A DNA stretch of 64,000 nt, from the NCBI GenBank assembly GCA_047971485.1, contig JBKDZR010000053.1, positions 1 through 64,000 on the forward strand. Direction: 5' to 3'. The position numbers and the translations under genes are program-made. Source of the stretch: JBKDZR01 sp047971485 (GTDB taxonomy: Bacteria > Pseudomonadota > Alphaproteobacteria > Rhodobacterales > Rhodobacteraceae). Under the pieces are notes generated by a model. The model saw only the letters and a list, made by a program, of their open reading frames with translations. It was not told where the DNA came from and ran no database searches. Shown piece after piece: positions 39,059 through 47,674 of this stretch (within the stretch, counting starts at the first letter, position 1; every line of letters begins with the position of its first letter).

Positions 39059-39873
39059 GGGGTCCGCCCTGACCGGCCCATGATATCCTCTTCCATGTCC
39101 CAGATCATTTCCAGGATCTCATCGCGCCGCTCGGCAAAGCCGGGCGAGGCCTTGACCGCCCGCAGATCCCCGCCCACACCACGTTCGGCAAAGGGCAGCC
39201 GCACGTCGCGATGGATCCGGCCCGGGTGCGGCGCCATGACCACAAGCCGCGCGCCAAGCAGCAGCGCCTCTTCCACCGAATGGGTGATCAGGATGACGGT
39301 CTTTCCGGTATCCTTCCACAGTTTCAGCACCAGCCCCTGCATCTTTTCACGGGTCAGCGCATCCAGGGCCCCCAACGGTTCTTCCATCAGCACGACATCC
39401 GGATCGCCGGCCAGGCAGCGGGCCAGCGCGACGCGCTGCTGCATGCCGCCCGACAAGTCGTAAACCGGCCTCTCCGCGACCGCCCCCAGCCCCACCGTAT
39501 CCAACAGATGCGCCACGATCCGGGCCCGTTCCCGGGCCGGCCGGCCCGTCATGCGTGGCCCGAAGCCGACATTGTCGCGCACGTTCATCCATTCGAACAA
39601 CGCGCCCTGCTGAAACACCATGCCCCGGTCCGGGCCCGGGCCCGTCACCGGCCGGCCATTCAGGGTGACCCGCCCCGACGTTGGCGCCAGAAATCCCGCC
39701 AGAATGTTCAAAAGCGTCGTTTTTCCGCAGCCCGAAGGACCAAGAACGGCCAGCAACTCGCCAGATGCAATATCAAGCGAGATGTCCCCCAGCACTTGCA
39801 CCGGCGCCGCGCCGCGCCGGGCAAAGGCCATGGAAACCTGGTCGATGATCAGTCCGGACACACGCGCCGTCAC
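39055..39873 (-). CDS. TauB/SsuB-type ABC transporter ATP-binding protein
   Basis: A 272-residue ATPase. Walker A is GPSGCGKT, the Q-loop is GMVFQQGALFEWMNVRDN, the signature is LSGGMQQRVALARCL and the H-loop is ILITHSVEEALLLG. Walker B reads VVLMEEPLGALD, with Glu in place of the usual Mg-coordinating Asp. GTG at 39873 overlaps the TauA-like stop as GTGA. It energises the neighbouring permease. Confidence 0.92.
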   Translation of the reverse strand: MTARVSGLIIDQVSMAFARRGAAPVQVLGDISLDIASGELLAVLGPSGCGKTTLLNILAGFLAPTSGRVTLNGRPVTGPGPDRGMVFQQGALFEWMNVRDNVGFGPRMTGRPARERARIVAHLLDTVGLGAVAERPVYDLSGGMQQRVALARCLAGDPDVVLMEEPLGALDALTREKMQGLVLKLWKDTGKTVILITHSVEEALLLGARLVVMAPHPGRIHRDVRLPFAERGVGGDLRAVKASPGFAERRDEILEMIWDMEEDIMGRSGRTP

Positions 39874-40874
39874 ATGGCGCCTTGGGCGGCCGCCAGCGGC
39901 CCCGGTTCAACCGCGGCTTCATAGCTGTCAAGCGTCGCAGGGATCAGCTCTTCCTGCTGAAAGACCCGGGCGATCCCCAGCATCATCTGCTGAATACCGC
40001 CCCCCAGCCATTTCCCAGACAGCTGTTCCTCGACCGGCGGAAAGACGAAACCATCAATGATCGCGGCAGTGGCCTCGGGGTCGAGCCCCGCATCCTGGGC
40101 GATCACCGGCAGCATCTCGTCTCGGTGATCCCCGGAGGTCCACATGGCGTTCATCTCGGCGGTAACCTTCAGAAAGCGCGCGACCAGATCGGGATTGGCC
40201 GCGACAAAGCCAGCCGGCGCCGAGGTGACATCGAACACCAGGATGCCCAGGGCCTCCTTTTCCGCGCCAGTCAGCAGAACATTGCCGTGCGCCTTCATCC
40301 GGTTCAGCGCACCGCCCCAGCCGCACACCATGTCCAGATTGCCCTGGGCGAAGGCCGCCGCCCCGTCAGCGGGCGCCATATCGACGATCTCCATTGTGGC
40401 GGTATCGACACCGAAATGGGCCATCTGTTCGAGAAAGCCGAAATGGGCCGCCGTCCCCATGGGGACGGCGACGCGCTTGCCTTCCAGTTCCCCGGCACTG
40501 TCCTTGTCGATCTCCAGCGCCGTGGCCACCACGCAATTGTCGCTGTCGGCATAGGTCACCGTCACATCCAGAACCTGCAGGTCCTGCCCCGCCGAGGCCG
40601 CCACGACAAAGGGCGGCACCCCCTGGCTGAGCGCCATCTGCACATCCCCCGAGGCCATGGCCGCCGACATCGCCGTGCCGGTATCAAAGGCCACCCAGTT
40701 CACCCGCACGCCCGTTTCTGCGTCATAAATCCCCTTGGCCTTGGCATATTCGAAGGGCATGGGCAGTTCCGGAAAGTAGCCTACCGTGATTTCTGCGGGC
40801 TGGGCCAAGGCCGCCGGCGCCAAGACCAGTCCGGCCAGGACCAGTCCGGCAGATCGGGTCAAGCGCTGTGTCAT
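39870..40874 (-). CDS. TauA-type ABC transporter substrate-binding protein
   Basis: A 334-residue NitT/TauT-family binding protein. The signal peptide ends LAPAALAQ. ITVGYFPELPMPFEYAKAKGIYD, GTAMSAAMASGDVQMALSQGVPPF and GKRVAVPMGTAAHFGFL are TauA-like. ATG at 40874 follows TATGGAGA. With the next two genes it forms a taurine/sulfonate-type importer. No taurine dioxygenase or taurine:pyruvate aminotransferase is in the window, so taurine itself is likely but not shown. Confidence 0.88.
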   Translation of the reverse strand: MTQRLTRSAGLVLAGLVLAPAALAQPAEITVGYFPELPMPFEYAKAKGIYDAETGVRVNWVAFDTGTAMSAAMASGDVQMALSQGVPPFVVAASAGQDLQVLDVTVTYADSDNCVVATALEIDKDSAGELEGKRVAVPMGTAAHFGFLEQMAHFGVDTATMEIVDMAPADGAAAFAQGNLDMVCGWGGALNRMKAHGNVLLTGAEKEALGILVFDVTSAPAGFVAANPDLVARFLKVTAEMNAMWTSGDHRDEMLPVIAQDAGLDPEATAAIIDGFVFPPVEEQLSGKWLGGGIQQMMLGIARVFQQEELIPATLDSYEAAVEPGPLAAAQGAM

Positions 40875-41284
40875 GATCGTCTCTCCATACCTGCGGGCCC
40901 GGGACCGGGGCGCGCGCGTTGCCATCATGCCATTGGTCAACCGGATGGCGCGTGAAATCAAGCATCCAACGGAGAAACCCGGTACTGGAGCACGGGCCGA
41001 TATATGCACATGCGATCTGTGCCACCGGTGCCATCCCGACCCCCTTTCCCGAACCGCGCACCGGCGGGCCGTTTCAAAGCAGGTCCCCCATAACGGCCCC
41101 GGCCGCGCGTCTTCAGGGGTCACTGCCGGGGCATTCTCCGCCACACGCCGCCCTGCAACGACAGGGGACAGCGGACGCCGAACCGGCACCCCCGATCAAG
41201 CCACCGGACCCGCGCCCTTCGGCACAGACGGCAAGGCGACGGGAAAACCTCAAGGCCGGCCCCCATGACACCAGGACGCTTCGT
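40875..41284. other. Intergenic region upstream of the tau-type operon
   Basis: 410 bp between the TauA-like start and the SDR stop, both minus-strand. It must contain the importer promoter. TTGACC lies on the minus strand at about 40941-40936, but no convincing -10 stands at the right distance. I see no small gene, RNA or strong palindrome. Confidence 0.4.
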
Positions 41285-42058
41285 TCAGACACCTCCGGAC
41301 AGGGTAATCACCTCACCGGTCATGAAACTACATGCATCGGAGGCCAGAAACAGGGCCGCGCCGACCATTTCCCGGGGCAATCCGGCCCGCCCCATCCAGT
41401 TCACCTGTGCCACATAATCGGCCCAGCCTTCGGGATCGGCCGTTTTCCGGTCCGCATTGCGATCGGTGTCGATCAGGCCAGGCGACAGGGTGTTCAGGAC
41501 CACACCGCTTTGGGCATACTCCCGCGCCTGGCTCTGGATCAAGTTGTGTTGCGCGGCCTTGGTCGCAGCGTACGCGGTGACAACGGGCTTGGGCGCGGAT
41601 TGGTTGATCGACCCGATATTGACCACCCGCCCCCAGCCCCGAGCAGCCATCGCCGGCAAACAGGCACGCAACATGTCGATGGTCGCCCGCAGATTGACGT
41701 CGATCTGCAAGCTGAGATCCGGATCGGTCAAATCCGCCAGCGGGGCGTTGACCTGGGCCGACGCGTTGATCACCAGAATATCCAGCCGACCGGCCCGATC
41801 CTCACACCTCTGGATCAGGGCCGCGCCTTGCCCGGGCCGGGCCAGGTCACCGGCGATGCCCTCGGCCTGCCCCCCGGCGCGACGGATCGCATCCACAGTG
41901 GCCATGACCGACGCGGGCGACTGGCCGTGCACAAGGACCCGCGCCCCGGCCCCGGCCAAGCCCTGGGCAATGGCCGCCCCGATCCCCCGGCTCGATCCGG
42001 TGACCAGGGCCGAACGGCCGGACAGGTCAAACACCTCTTGCGGAGAAAACCCCATCAT
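41285..42058 (-). CDS. SDR family oxidoreductase (gluconate/sugar-acid dehydrogenase-like)
   Basis: A 257-residue short-chain dehydrogenase. The NAD(P) motif is TGSSRGIGAA, followed by the variant VINAS (usually NNAG), the catalytic Ser in VNIGSINQ and YAATK. The last gene of the sugar-acid operon, it starts 5 bp after the IclR-SMP30 fusion. ATG at 42058 or 42055 (MM) is the start. It may oxidise an aldose or interconvert keto and hydroxy sugar acids; gluconate 5-dehydrogenases look similar. Confidence 0.88.
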   Translation of the reverse strand: MMGFSPQEVFDLSGRSALVTGSSRGIGAAIAQGLAGAGARVLVHGQSPASVMATVDAIRRAGGQAEGIAGDLARPGQGAALIQRCEDRAGRLDILVINASAQVNAPLADLTDPDLSLQIDVNLRATIDMLRACLPAMAARGWGRVVNIGSINQSAPKPVVTAYAATKAAQHNLIQSQAREYAQSGVVLNTLSPGLIDTDRNADRKTADPEGWADYVAQVNWMGRAGLPREMVGAALFLASDACSFMTGEVITLSGGV

Positions 42059-42063
42059 TCGCC

Positions 42064-43761
42064 CTACCCCGCCGGCGTGAACAGATTGGAGGGCAGCCCG
42101 CACACCCCGGGCCGGCAGGAAAACACCCCGCCGGACAGCGGTGCTTCAGACAGGGTTGTCGCCGGCAACCGGGTTCGTGCACTGGTGATGTAAAGCGTAT
42201 CCATCCCAGCCCCGCCAAAGCCCAGGCTGGTCGGGCGCGGTACCGGCAATTCGATCATGTAGTCCAGTCCCCCGTCCGGCCGGTAGCGGCGCACCCCCCA
42301 TCCATCCCAGAGCGCACACCACACCCCCCCTTCACGGTCGATGGCCAGCCCGTCAGGCCGCCCGTCTTCCTGGGGGATCCGCGCAAAGATCCGACGATTG
42401 TCCAGCGTTCCGGTGCCTGGCGCGCTGTCATAGGCATAGATGATGCCCGGCACCGTATCGACGAAATAGAAAGTGCGGCCATCGGGGCTCCAACCCAGCC
42501 CGTTGGATACAGTGACACCGGTTTCCTTGCAGTCATATCCGCCATCGGGATCAATCCGATACAGCGCACCCGTCGGCTTGGCCGCATCCATGCGCATCGA
42601 GCCAACCCAGATCGCGCCCCCCTGCCCGACCTTGGCGTCGTTCAGCCGGTTTTCGGGCCGGTTCGCCTCGGGGTGGCACAGCGGCACGGTTTGGCCTTGC
42701 GCGAAATCCAGTGCCTCGATCCCGTCCAGCGTCGCGATCATCACCCCGCCATCGGCGCGCGGCAGAACCGCGCTGACCAGCTTGTCCAGCACACAGACAT
42801 CGTTCACCCCCGTCTCGGGATCAAAGCGATAGACCGCCGGGCGCAGGATATCGACCCAATAGAGCCGCCGTTCCAGTGGATGCCAGACCGGGGCCTCGCC
42901 CAGTTGCGCCCCCCAGGGCAGGATGCATTCCAAATCCGCCATCTTGCGTGATTGCCTGTTGCGTGGTTGCGGGCGGGAACTGATGGCAACCGCCCCGGCC
43001 GATCCCGTGATCCGCCGTGCCGCCGCGATCAGATCCCGCCCGACCGGGTGAATATTCGTCTCATCCAGCCGCGAGGCCGGGCCCAGAACCGCCAGCGCCC
43101 CCAGTGGCGTGCCATCGGGTGCCCCGATCGCAACCGCCACGGCATTGACCCCGGGCAGGTGTTCCTCCAGCGACACCGCATAGCCGCGCGCCCGGGTCAG
43201 GGCCAGATCGCTGGTCAGCCCTGCCCGGCTTGTCAGCGTGGTGTCAGTAAAGGGTTCCAGCACCAGCCGGTCGATCAGCGCCCGGCCCGATGTCGGATCC
43301 TGAAACGCCAGCAGCGCCTTGCCCGCCGCCGTGCAATGCAGTGGCACCCGATGCCCGACATCAATCAGCACGCCCAGCCCCGCCCCCGATCGCGCCGCCG
43401 TGTAGGTAACCGCATCGCGATCCAGCATGCACAGGGCCACGGTTTCGCCCAGATCCTTGGACAAGCGGTCCAGTTCCGGCAGCGCCAGGGAATTCAGATC
43501 AAACGTATCCCAGACCCGGTGCGACAGTTCCAGGAAGCGCGGCCCCAGCGTGTAGGTGCCCTTGGCCTCGTCATGATGCACCAGACCAAAGGCGATCAGC
43601 GTGCGCAGAATCCGCGCGAAAGTGGGCTTGGGCAGTTCCGACAGCCGCATCAATTCTGCAAACCGCAGCGGCGTGTCGGCATCGGCCACCAGATTGAGCA
43701 GCGTCAACCCCTTGGCCAGCGCCGCCGCACCGGCCGGAACCGCCCCCTGCGGGGCCGTCAC
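42064..43761 (-). CDS. Fusion: IclR transcriptional regulator + SMP-30/gluconolactonase
   Basis: A 565-residue single frame with two complete domains. Residues about 12-65 are an IclR winged helix (LAKGLTLLNLVADADTPLRFAELM...KPTFARILRTL) and about 80-250 the IclR effector domain. After a basic linker (RPQPRNRQSRK), residues 274-565 form an SMP-30 beta-propeller: LGEAPVWHPLERRLYWVDI, RLNDAKVGQGGAIWVGSM, SNGLGWSPDGRTFYFVDT and DGLAIDREGGVWCALWDG. I start at the GTG at 43761, which overlaps the epimerase stop as GTGA. An internal ATG at 42942 begins the lactonase part but lacks a good ribosome site. Confidence 0.9.
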   Translation of the reverse strand: MTAPQGAVPAGAAALAKGLTLLNLVADADTPLRFAELMRLSELPKPTFARILRTLIAFGLVHHDEAKGTYTLGPRFLELSHRVWDTFDLNSLALPELDRLSKDLGETVALCMLDRDAVTYTAARSGAGLGVLIDVGHRVPLHCTAAGKALLAFQDPTSGRALIDRLVLEPFTDTTLTSRAGLTSDLALTRARGYAVSLEEHLPGVNAVAVAIGAPDGTPLGALAVLGPASRLDETNIHPVGRDLIAAARRITGSAGAVAISSRPQPRNRQSRKMADLECILPWGAQLGEAPVWHPLERRLYWVDILRPAVYRFDPETGVNDVCVLDKLVSAVLPRADGGVMIATLDGIEALDFAQGQTVPLCHPEANRPENRLNDAKVGQGGAIWVGSMRMDAAKPTGALYRIDPDGGYDCKETGVTVSNGLGWSPDGRTFYFVDTVPGIIYAYDSAPGTGTLDNRRIFARIPQEDGRPDGLAIDREGGVWCALWDGWGVRRYRPDGGLDYMIELPVPRPTSLGFGGAGMDTLYITSARTRLPATTLSEAPLSGGVFSCRPGVCGLPSNLFTPAG

Positions 43762-44741
43762 TTTTGCCGCCGCGCCCGTCTGGCCTCGGCCGCCTCGGTC
43801 AGCATCCGCTCGATTGTCCATTCCGGCGTGAACCCCAGCTTCGTCCGTATTTTCTCGTTCGAGGTCTCATAGTAAACACCGGCGCCAGGAAGATCGACCG
43901 TCACCACCGGATAGCCGGTGATCTCGGACATCTTTGCCAGGAGGGCCGGGAAATCGACCGGTGCCGTGGCGCCCAGATTGAATACCTCGCCCGCCGCCTC
44001 CGGATGGTCCAGTGCCACGACCAGCCCCTGAACCATATCCCGGGTATCCGTGATGTGCATGCGAAACGGCCGGCCCTGGTCGTTGCGCGCCAGGATGTGG
44101 GCGGGCTGGCCAGGATCGGCGGCTTCCAGCAGGCTGGCCACCACCTCATTGCCAAAGCCGCGCTGCTGGGCAACGCGCGGGCGCAGGAAGAACCGGGGGC
44201 CGGAAAATAAGCTGTCCTCATCCAGCAACTCGGCCGCGTTCTGGGTGTGGGAAAACCGCAGGATCACCGTCTCGAAGGATCCCGCCCGCTGGTGAAAGCG
44301 CACCAATTCCTCACCCAGCAACTTGGTCAGGCCATAGGGGCTGTTGGCCAGCAGCGGATGATCCTCGGTCACCGGCAGAAATTGCGGCGCGTTCTCGGGA
44401 TAGACCTCGCCCGACGAGGCAAAGACAACACGACCCACCTGCGCCTCTGCTGCGGCCTCCAGCAGAACCCGGGTGCCCTCGACATTGGCCGCGAACATGG
44501 CCGCACGCTCTGCCGGGATCCAGGACATGAAGGCCCCCAGATGCAGGATCGCATCCATGCCCTCAACCGCGCGGGCGGCTGCGGCCGCATCGTCGAACCC
44601 GGCCACGACCTCATCATAACCCGCCGCCGTGCGCCCCGAAGCGCGCGCATCCATGCCGCGCACCGTATCGCCACGGGCCAGAAGCCGCGCAACCGCGCAG
44701 GACCCGACCCGGCCGGAAGACCCAGTTACCAGAACTTTCAT
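43758..44741 (-). CDS. NAD(P)-dependent epimerase/dehydratase family protein
   Basis: A 327-residue extended SDR. It has TGSSGRVGS for the Rossmann fold, catalytic YGLTK (YxxxK) and FASSGEVYPEN before it. The ATG at 44741 starts MKVLVTG. It lies between the TRAP permease and the regulator-lactonase fusion. Extended SDRs here could be sugar or uronate dehydrogenases whose lactone product the SMP-30 domain would open; it is longer than known uronate dehydrogenases (about 265 residues), so this remains a guess. Confidence 0.87.
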   Translation of the reverse strand: MKVLVTGSSGRVGSCAVARLLARGDTVRGMDARASGRTAAGYDEVVAGFDDAAAAARAVEGMDAILHLGAFMSWIPAERAAMFAANVEGTRVLLEAAAEAQVGRVVFASSGEVYPENAPQFLPVTEDHPLLANSPYGLTKLLGEELVRFHQRAGSFETVILRFSHTQNAAELLDEDSLFSGPRFFLRPRVAQQRGFGNEVVASLLEAADPGQPAHILARNDQGRPFRMHITDTRDMVQGLVVALDHPEAAGEVFNLGATAPVDFPALLAKMSEITGYPVVTVDLPGAGVYYETSNEKIRTKLGFTPEWTIERMLTEAAEARRARRQK

Positions 44742-44772
44742 CGTCTTTCTTTCATCGCTTGAAGGAGGAATG

Positions 44773-46092
44773 TCACGGGGCACCCCCGGCCACGAGATCG
44801 GGCAGGAACAGCGTGATCGTTGGGACCAGGGTGATCAGGATCAGCGTGACGATGATCGGCACATAAAAAGGCAGCATCGCCCGCACCAGGGCCCCATAGC
44901 TGACCTTGGCGATATCCATCATGATGAACAGGATCACCCCGAACGGCGGCGTGATGGAGCCGATCAACAGGTTGAAGATCATCATCACCCCGAACTGGGT
45001 GGGATCCATCCCAATGGCCTTGACCAGCGGCAGCAGCGTAGGCACTGCGATCAGCAGGATCGCCGTGGTTTCCAGGAACAGCCCCGCCGCCAGCAGCATC
45101 AGGTTGATCAGCAACAACAGAACGATCGGGTTCTCGGAAATTGCCAGCAACCCGTTTTGCAACATCTCTGGCACATTCAGCACCGAGATGATCCAGGAAA
45201 TCGGCGCGGCACAAGCCAGGATGAAGACCAGCGCGCCGATGGTAAAGACGGTGGTGCGCAGCGCATCGAGAAAGCCCGCCCAGGTCAACTCGCGCGAGGC
45301 GACGCCCAGCACGATCGCATAAACAGTGACGATAGCGCCCAGTTCCGTCGGAGTGGCCACACCGCTCAGCAACCCGGCGACCAGCAGGACCGGCGCCATC
45401 AGCCCCGGCAGCGCCCGCCAGGCTGAACAGGTGACCTCACGAAACGAGGCCCGCGGACTGCGCGGTGAGGCCACCTTGCCGGTCACTGCCAGCCCATAGA
45501 TGACCAGCATCAGGATGAAGCCCAGCAAAAGCCCCGGCAGGATCCCCGCCAGAAACAGCTTGGCAATGCTCTCGCCCGACAGCACCGCGTAGATCACCAT
45601 GATCACGCTGGGCGGAATGACCGGCCCGATGATCGACGAGGCGGCAGTGACGGCGGCGCTGAAGGCACGGTCAAACCCGGCCTTGGTCATCGCCTTGATC
45701 TCGATCGCCCCAAGACCGGCGGCATCTGCCGTGGCCACGCCCGACATGCCGGAAAACACGATCGAGGCCAGGATGTTCACATGGGCCAGCCCGCCATGGA
45801 TATGGGCGACCAGCGCCTTGGCAAAGGTAAAGATCCGGTCCGAGATGCCGGTGGCATTCATCAGGTTACCAGCCAGCACGAACAAGGGAATGGCCAGCAA
45901 GGGAAAGCTTTCCAGCGACGGGGTCATCCGCTGGGCAATGACCTTGAGCCCGGCAATGGCGAACAGCGGGTTTGTGCCCATCCAGCTCTGGATCAGGATG
46001 AACGCCACCGCCGCCGTCAGCATCGCGAAGGGCACCGGCATGCGCAGAAAAATCAGGCCAAACAGAATGGCGAGCAGAAGAAGGGCTTCCAT
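44773..46092 (-). CDS. TRAP transporter large permease DctM
   Basis: A 439-residue protein with about 12 hydrophobic segments. DctM signatures include FPLLAIPLFVLAGNLMNATGI, IVFSGMSGVATADAAGLG, SSIIGPVIPPSVIMVIYA and PTLLPLVKAIGMDPTQFGVMMIFNLLIGSITPPFGV. It starts 1 bp after the dctQ stop. With DctP and DctQ it imports an acid sugar or other carboxylate using the sodium gradient. Confidence 0.95.
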   Translation of the reverse strand: MEALLLLAILFGLIFLRMPVPFAMLTAAVAFILIQSWMGTNPLFAIAGLKVIAQRMTPSLESFPLLAIPLFVLAGNLMNATGISDRIFTFAKALVAHIHGGLAHVNILASIVFSGMSGVATADAAGLGAIEIKAMTKAGFDRAFSAAVTAASSIIGPVIPPSVIMVIYAVLSGESIAKLFLAGILPGLLLGFILMLVIYGLAVTGKVASPRSPRASFREVTCSAWRALPGLMAPVLLVAGLLSGVATPTELGAIVTVYAIVLGVASRELTWAGFLDALRTTVFTIGALVFILACAAPISWIISVLNVPEMLQNGLLAISENPIVLLLLINLMLLAAGLFLETTAILLIAVPTLLPLVKAIGMDPTQFGVMMIFNLLIGSITPPFGVILFIMMDIAKVSYGALVRAMLPFYVPIIVTLILITLVPTITLFLPDLVAGGAP

Positions 46093-46093
46093 A

Positions 46094-46585
46094 TCAGATC
46101 AACGCCTCTTGTGCTGTCTTGCGTTCAAAGACCAGATCATAGGCGATGGCCAGGATGATCGAGCAGAAGCAGTAAATCAGCGGGTAGGAATTGTAGTAGG
46201 CCAGCGGAAAGTTCCACGGCAGCGACACCGTATTGCGCCGCATCTCGACCGTGACGATCGGGCCGATGCTGTCGAGGATCAGGATCAGCGTGATGATCGT
46301 GATCACCGCCATGATCACACCCAGGGCCCGGGAAATCCGCCCATCGGGAAAGAGATCGACAACGATGTGGCGCTTTTCCTTGGCCACCACCGCCGCCGAC
46401 AAAAGGGTCACGTAGATGAACATGATCATCACGCTTTCCTCCATCCAGGGGACCGGCGCGCTGAAGATATAGCGGGCCACGATCTGCATGGCGATGGTCG
46501 CGACGATCAGCACCAGCAGGATCATCGTCAGGGTCAGTTCAATCTTGCCGGTCCAGGTGACGACGGCTTTCAGGATGCGTTGCAT
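46094..46585 (-). CDS. TRAP transporter small permease DctQ
   Basis: A 163-residue protein with four membrane segments and the DctQ segment QIVARYIFSAPVPWMEESVMIMFIYVTLLSAAVVAKEKRHIVVDLF. GAGGA lies 4-5 nt before the ATG at 46585, which I prefer to an earlier in-frame codon. It lies between dctP and dctM. Confidence 0.93.
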   Translation of the reverse strand: MQRILKAVVTWTGKIELTLTMILLVLIVATIAMQIVARYIFSAPVPWMEESVMIMFIYVTLLSAAVVAKEKRHIVVDLFPDGRISRALGVIMAVITIITLILILDSIGPIVTVEMRRNTVSLPWNFPLAYYNSYPLIYCFCSIILAIAYDLVFERKTAQEALI

Positions 46586-46662
46586 CGGCTCCTCCCTCGG
46601 GCGACGGGGCATGCGCCCCGACATGCCGCCGGACACGGGCGCGCGGATCCGGCGGCCGATGT

Positions 46663-47643
46663 TCAGTAGTTCTGAACCGCGTCAAACAGGCCTTCGCGCC
46701 ACAGGCCCTCGGCCTCCAGCACGCCCACCGCCTCGCGGGCGATGGCCTGCAACCCGGTGGCGTCATAGGCGTTGATCGTGGCACCGCCGGCCTCCATCTC
46801 GGCCAGCACCTCTTCGCGGCGTGCGGTGGCATCCTCATAGGCCCATTGGGTGGCATCCTGTGCCGCCTGGGCGACGATGGCCTGATGTTCGGGTGACAGG
46901 CTGTTGAACTTGTCCTCGTTGATCAGGATCGTCGAGGTCGCCCAGACATGGTTGGTCAGGTAAATATTCTGCGCGACTTCGTGAAACCGCTGGGCGATGG
47001 CGGCGGTCGGCGGGCCCTCGGCACCATCCACGACACCGGTGCTCATGCCCAGGTAAACCTCGCTCCAGGCGACCTGGGTGGGCTGGGCCCCCAGCGCCTT
47101 CCACAGCGCCAGATAGGACGGGATCTGCGGGATGCGCATCTTGCGGCCGGCAAAGCTGCCATCGGCGCCCAGCGGTTGGGTCATGAAGGCCACACGCGGT
47201 TCCGTCGGGCCGGCCGACAGCACCCGGATCCGACCGGTTTCACGCATGTCGGTGACCAGTTCATCAAAAAGCGGACTGGCGAAGAAGGCCTGCATATGGG
47301 CACCATCCCGGAAGGTGAACCCCCAGGTCAGGATCTGCGTATCCGGTGCATAGGCCGACAGCCAGGCCGCTGCCGTCCCCAGTGCATCCAGCGATCCCGC
47401 CGAAATCTGATCCATCACCTGCGGTGGCGTGCCCAGCTGATTGCCCGAGATATAATTCACATCGATCTCACCGTTCGAGCGGTCCTCGATCAGTTTGGCG
47501 AACTGCGCGTTCATCTGATCCATGGGCGAGCCGATCGTATCGGCATTCACCAGCACCAGCGTCTCTGCCGAGGCGCCAAGCGCCAGCATGCCGGCGATAG
47601 CGGCCCCGGCCAATCTTCCGGCCAGTGTTGTCGTGACGTTCAT
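46663..47643 (-). CDS. TRAP transporter substrate-binding protein DctP
   Basis: A 326-residue DctP protein with signal peptide ending MLALGASA. It has FAKLIEDRSNGEIDVNYISGNQLGTPPQVMDQISAGSLDA and a conserved arginine region RKMRIPQIPSYLALWKALGAQPTQVAWSEVYLGMSTGVVDGAEGP. GAGGAGG precedes the ATG at 47643. Its neighbours point to a hexonate, uronate or aldarate ligand. Confidence 0.94.
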   Translation of the reverse strand: MNVTTTLAGRLAGAAIAGMLALGASAETLVLVNADTIGSPMDQMNAQFAKLIEDRSNGEIDVNYISGNQLGTPPQVMDQISAGSLDALGTAAAWLSAYAPDTQILTWGFTFRDGAHMQAFFASPLFDELVTDMRETGRIRVLSAGPTEPRVAFMTQPLGADGSFAGRKMRIPQIPSYLALWKALGAQPTQVAWSEVYLGMSTGVVDGAEGPPTAAIAQRFHEVAQNIYLTNHVWATSTILINEDKFNSLSPEHQAIVAQAAQDATQWAYEDATARREEVLAEMEAGGATINAYDATGLQAIAREAVGVLEAEGLWREGLFDAVQNY

Positions 47644-47674
47644 GGGTTCCTCCTCCTCACGTTGTTTTGGATGT

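Noticed and set aside
40919..42193. A plus-strand frame of 424 codons over the SDR gene and the tau promoter region.
   Set aside because: It is antisense to a clear SDR with TGSSRGIG and YAATK, and its translation is low-complexity.
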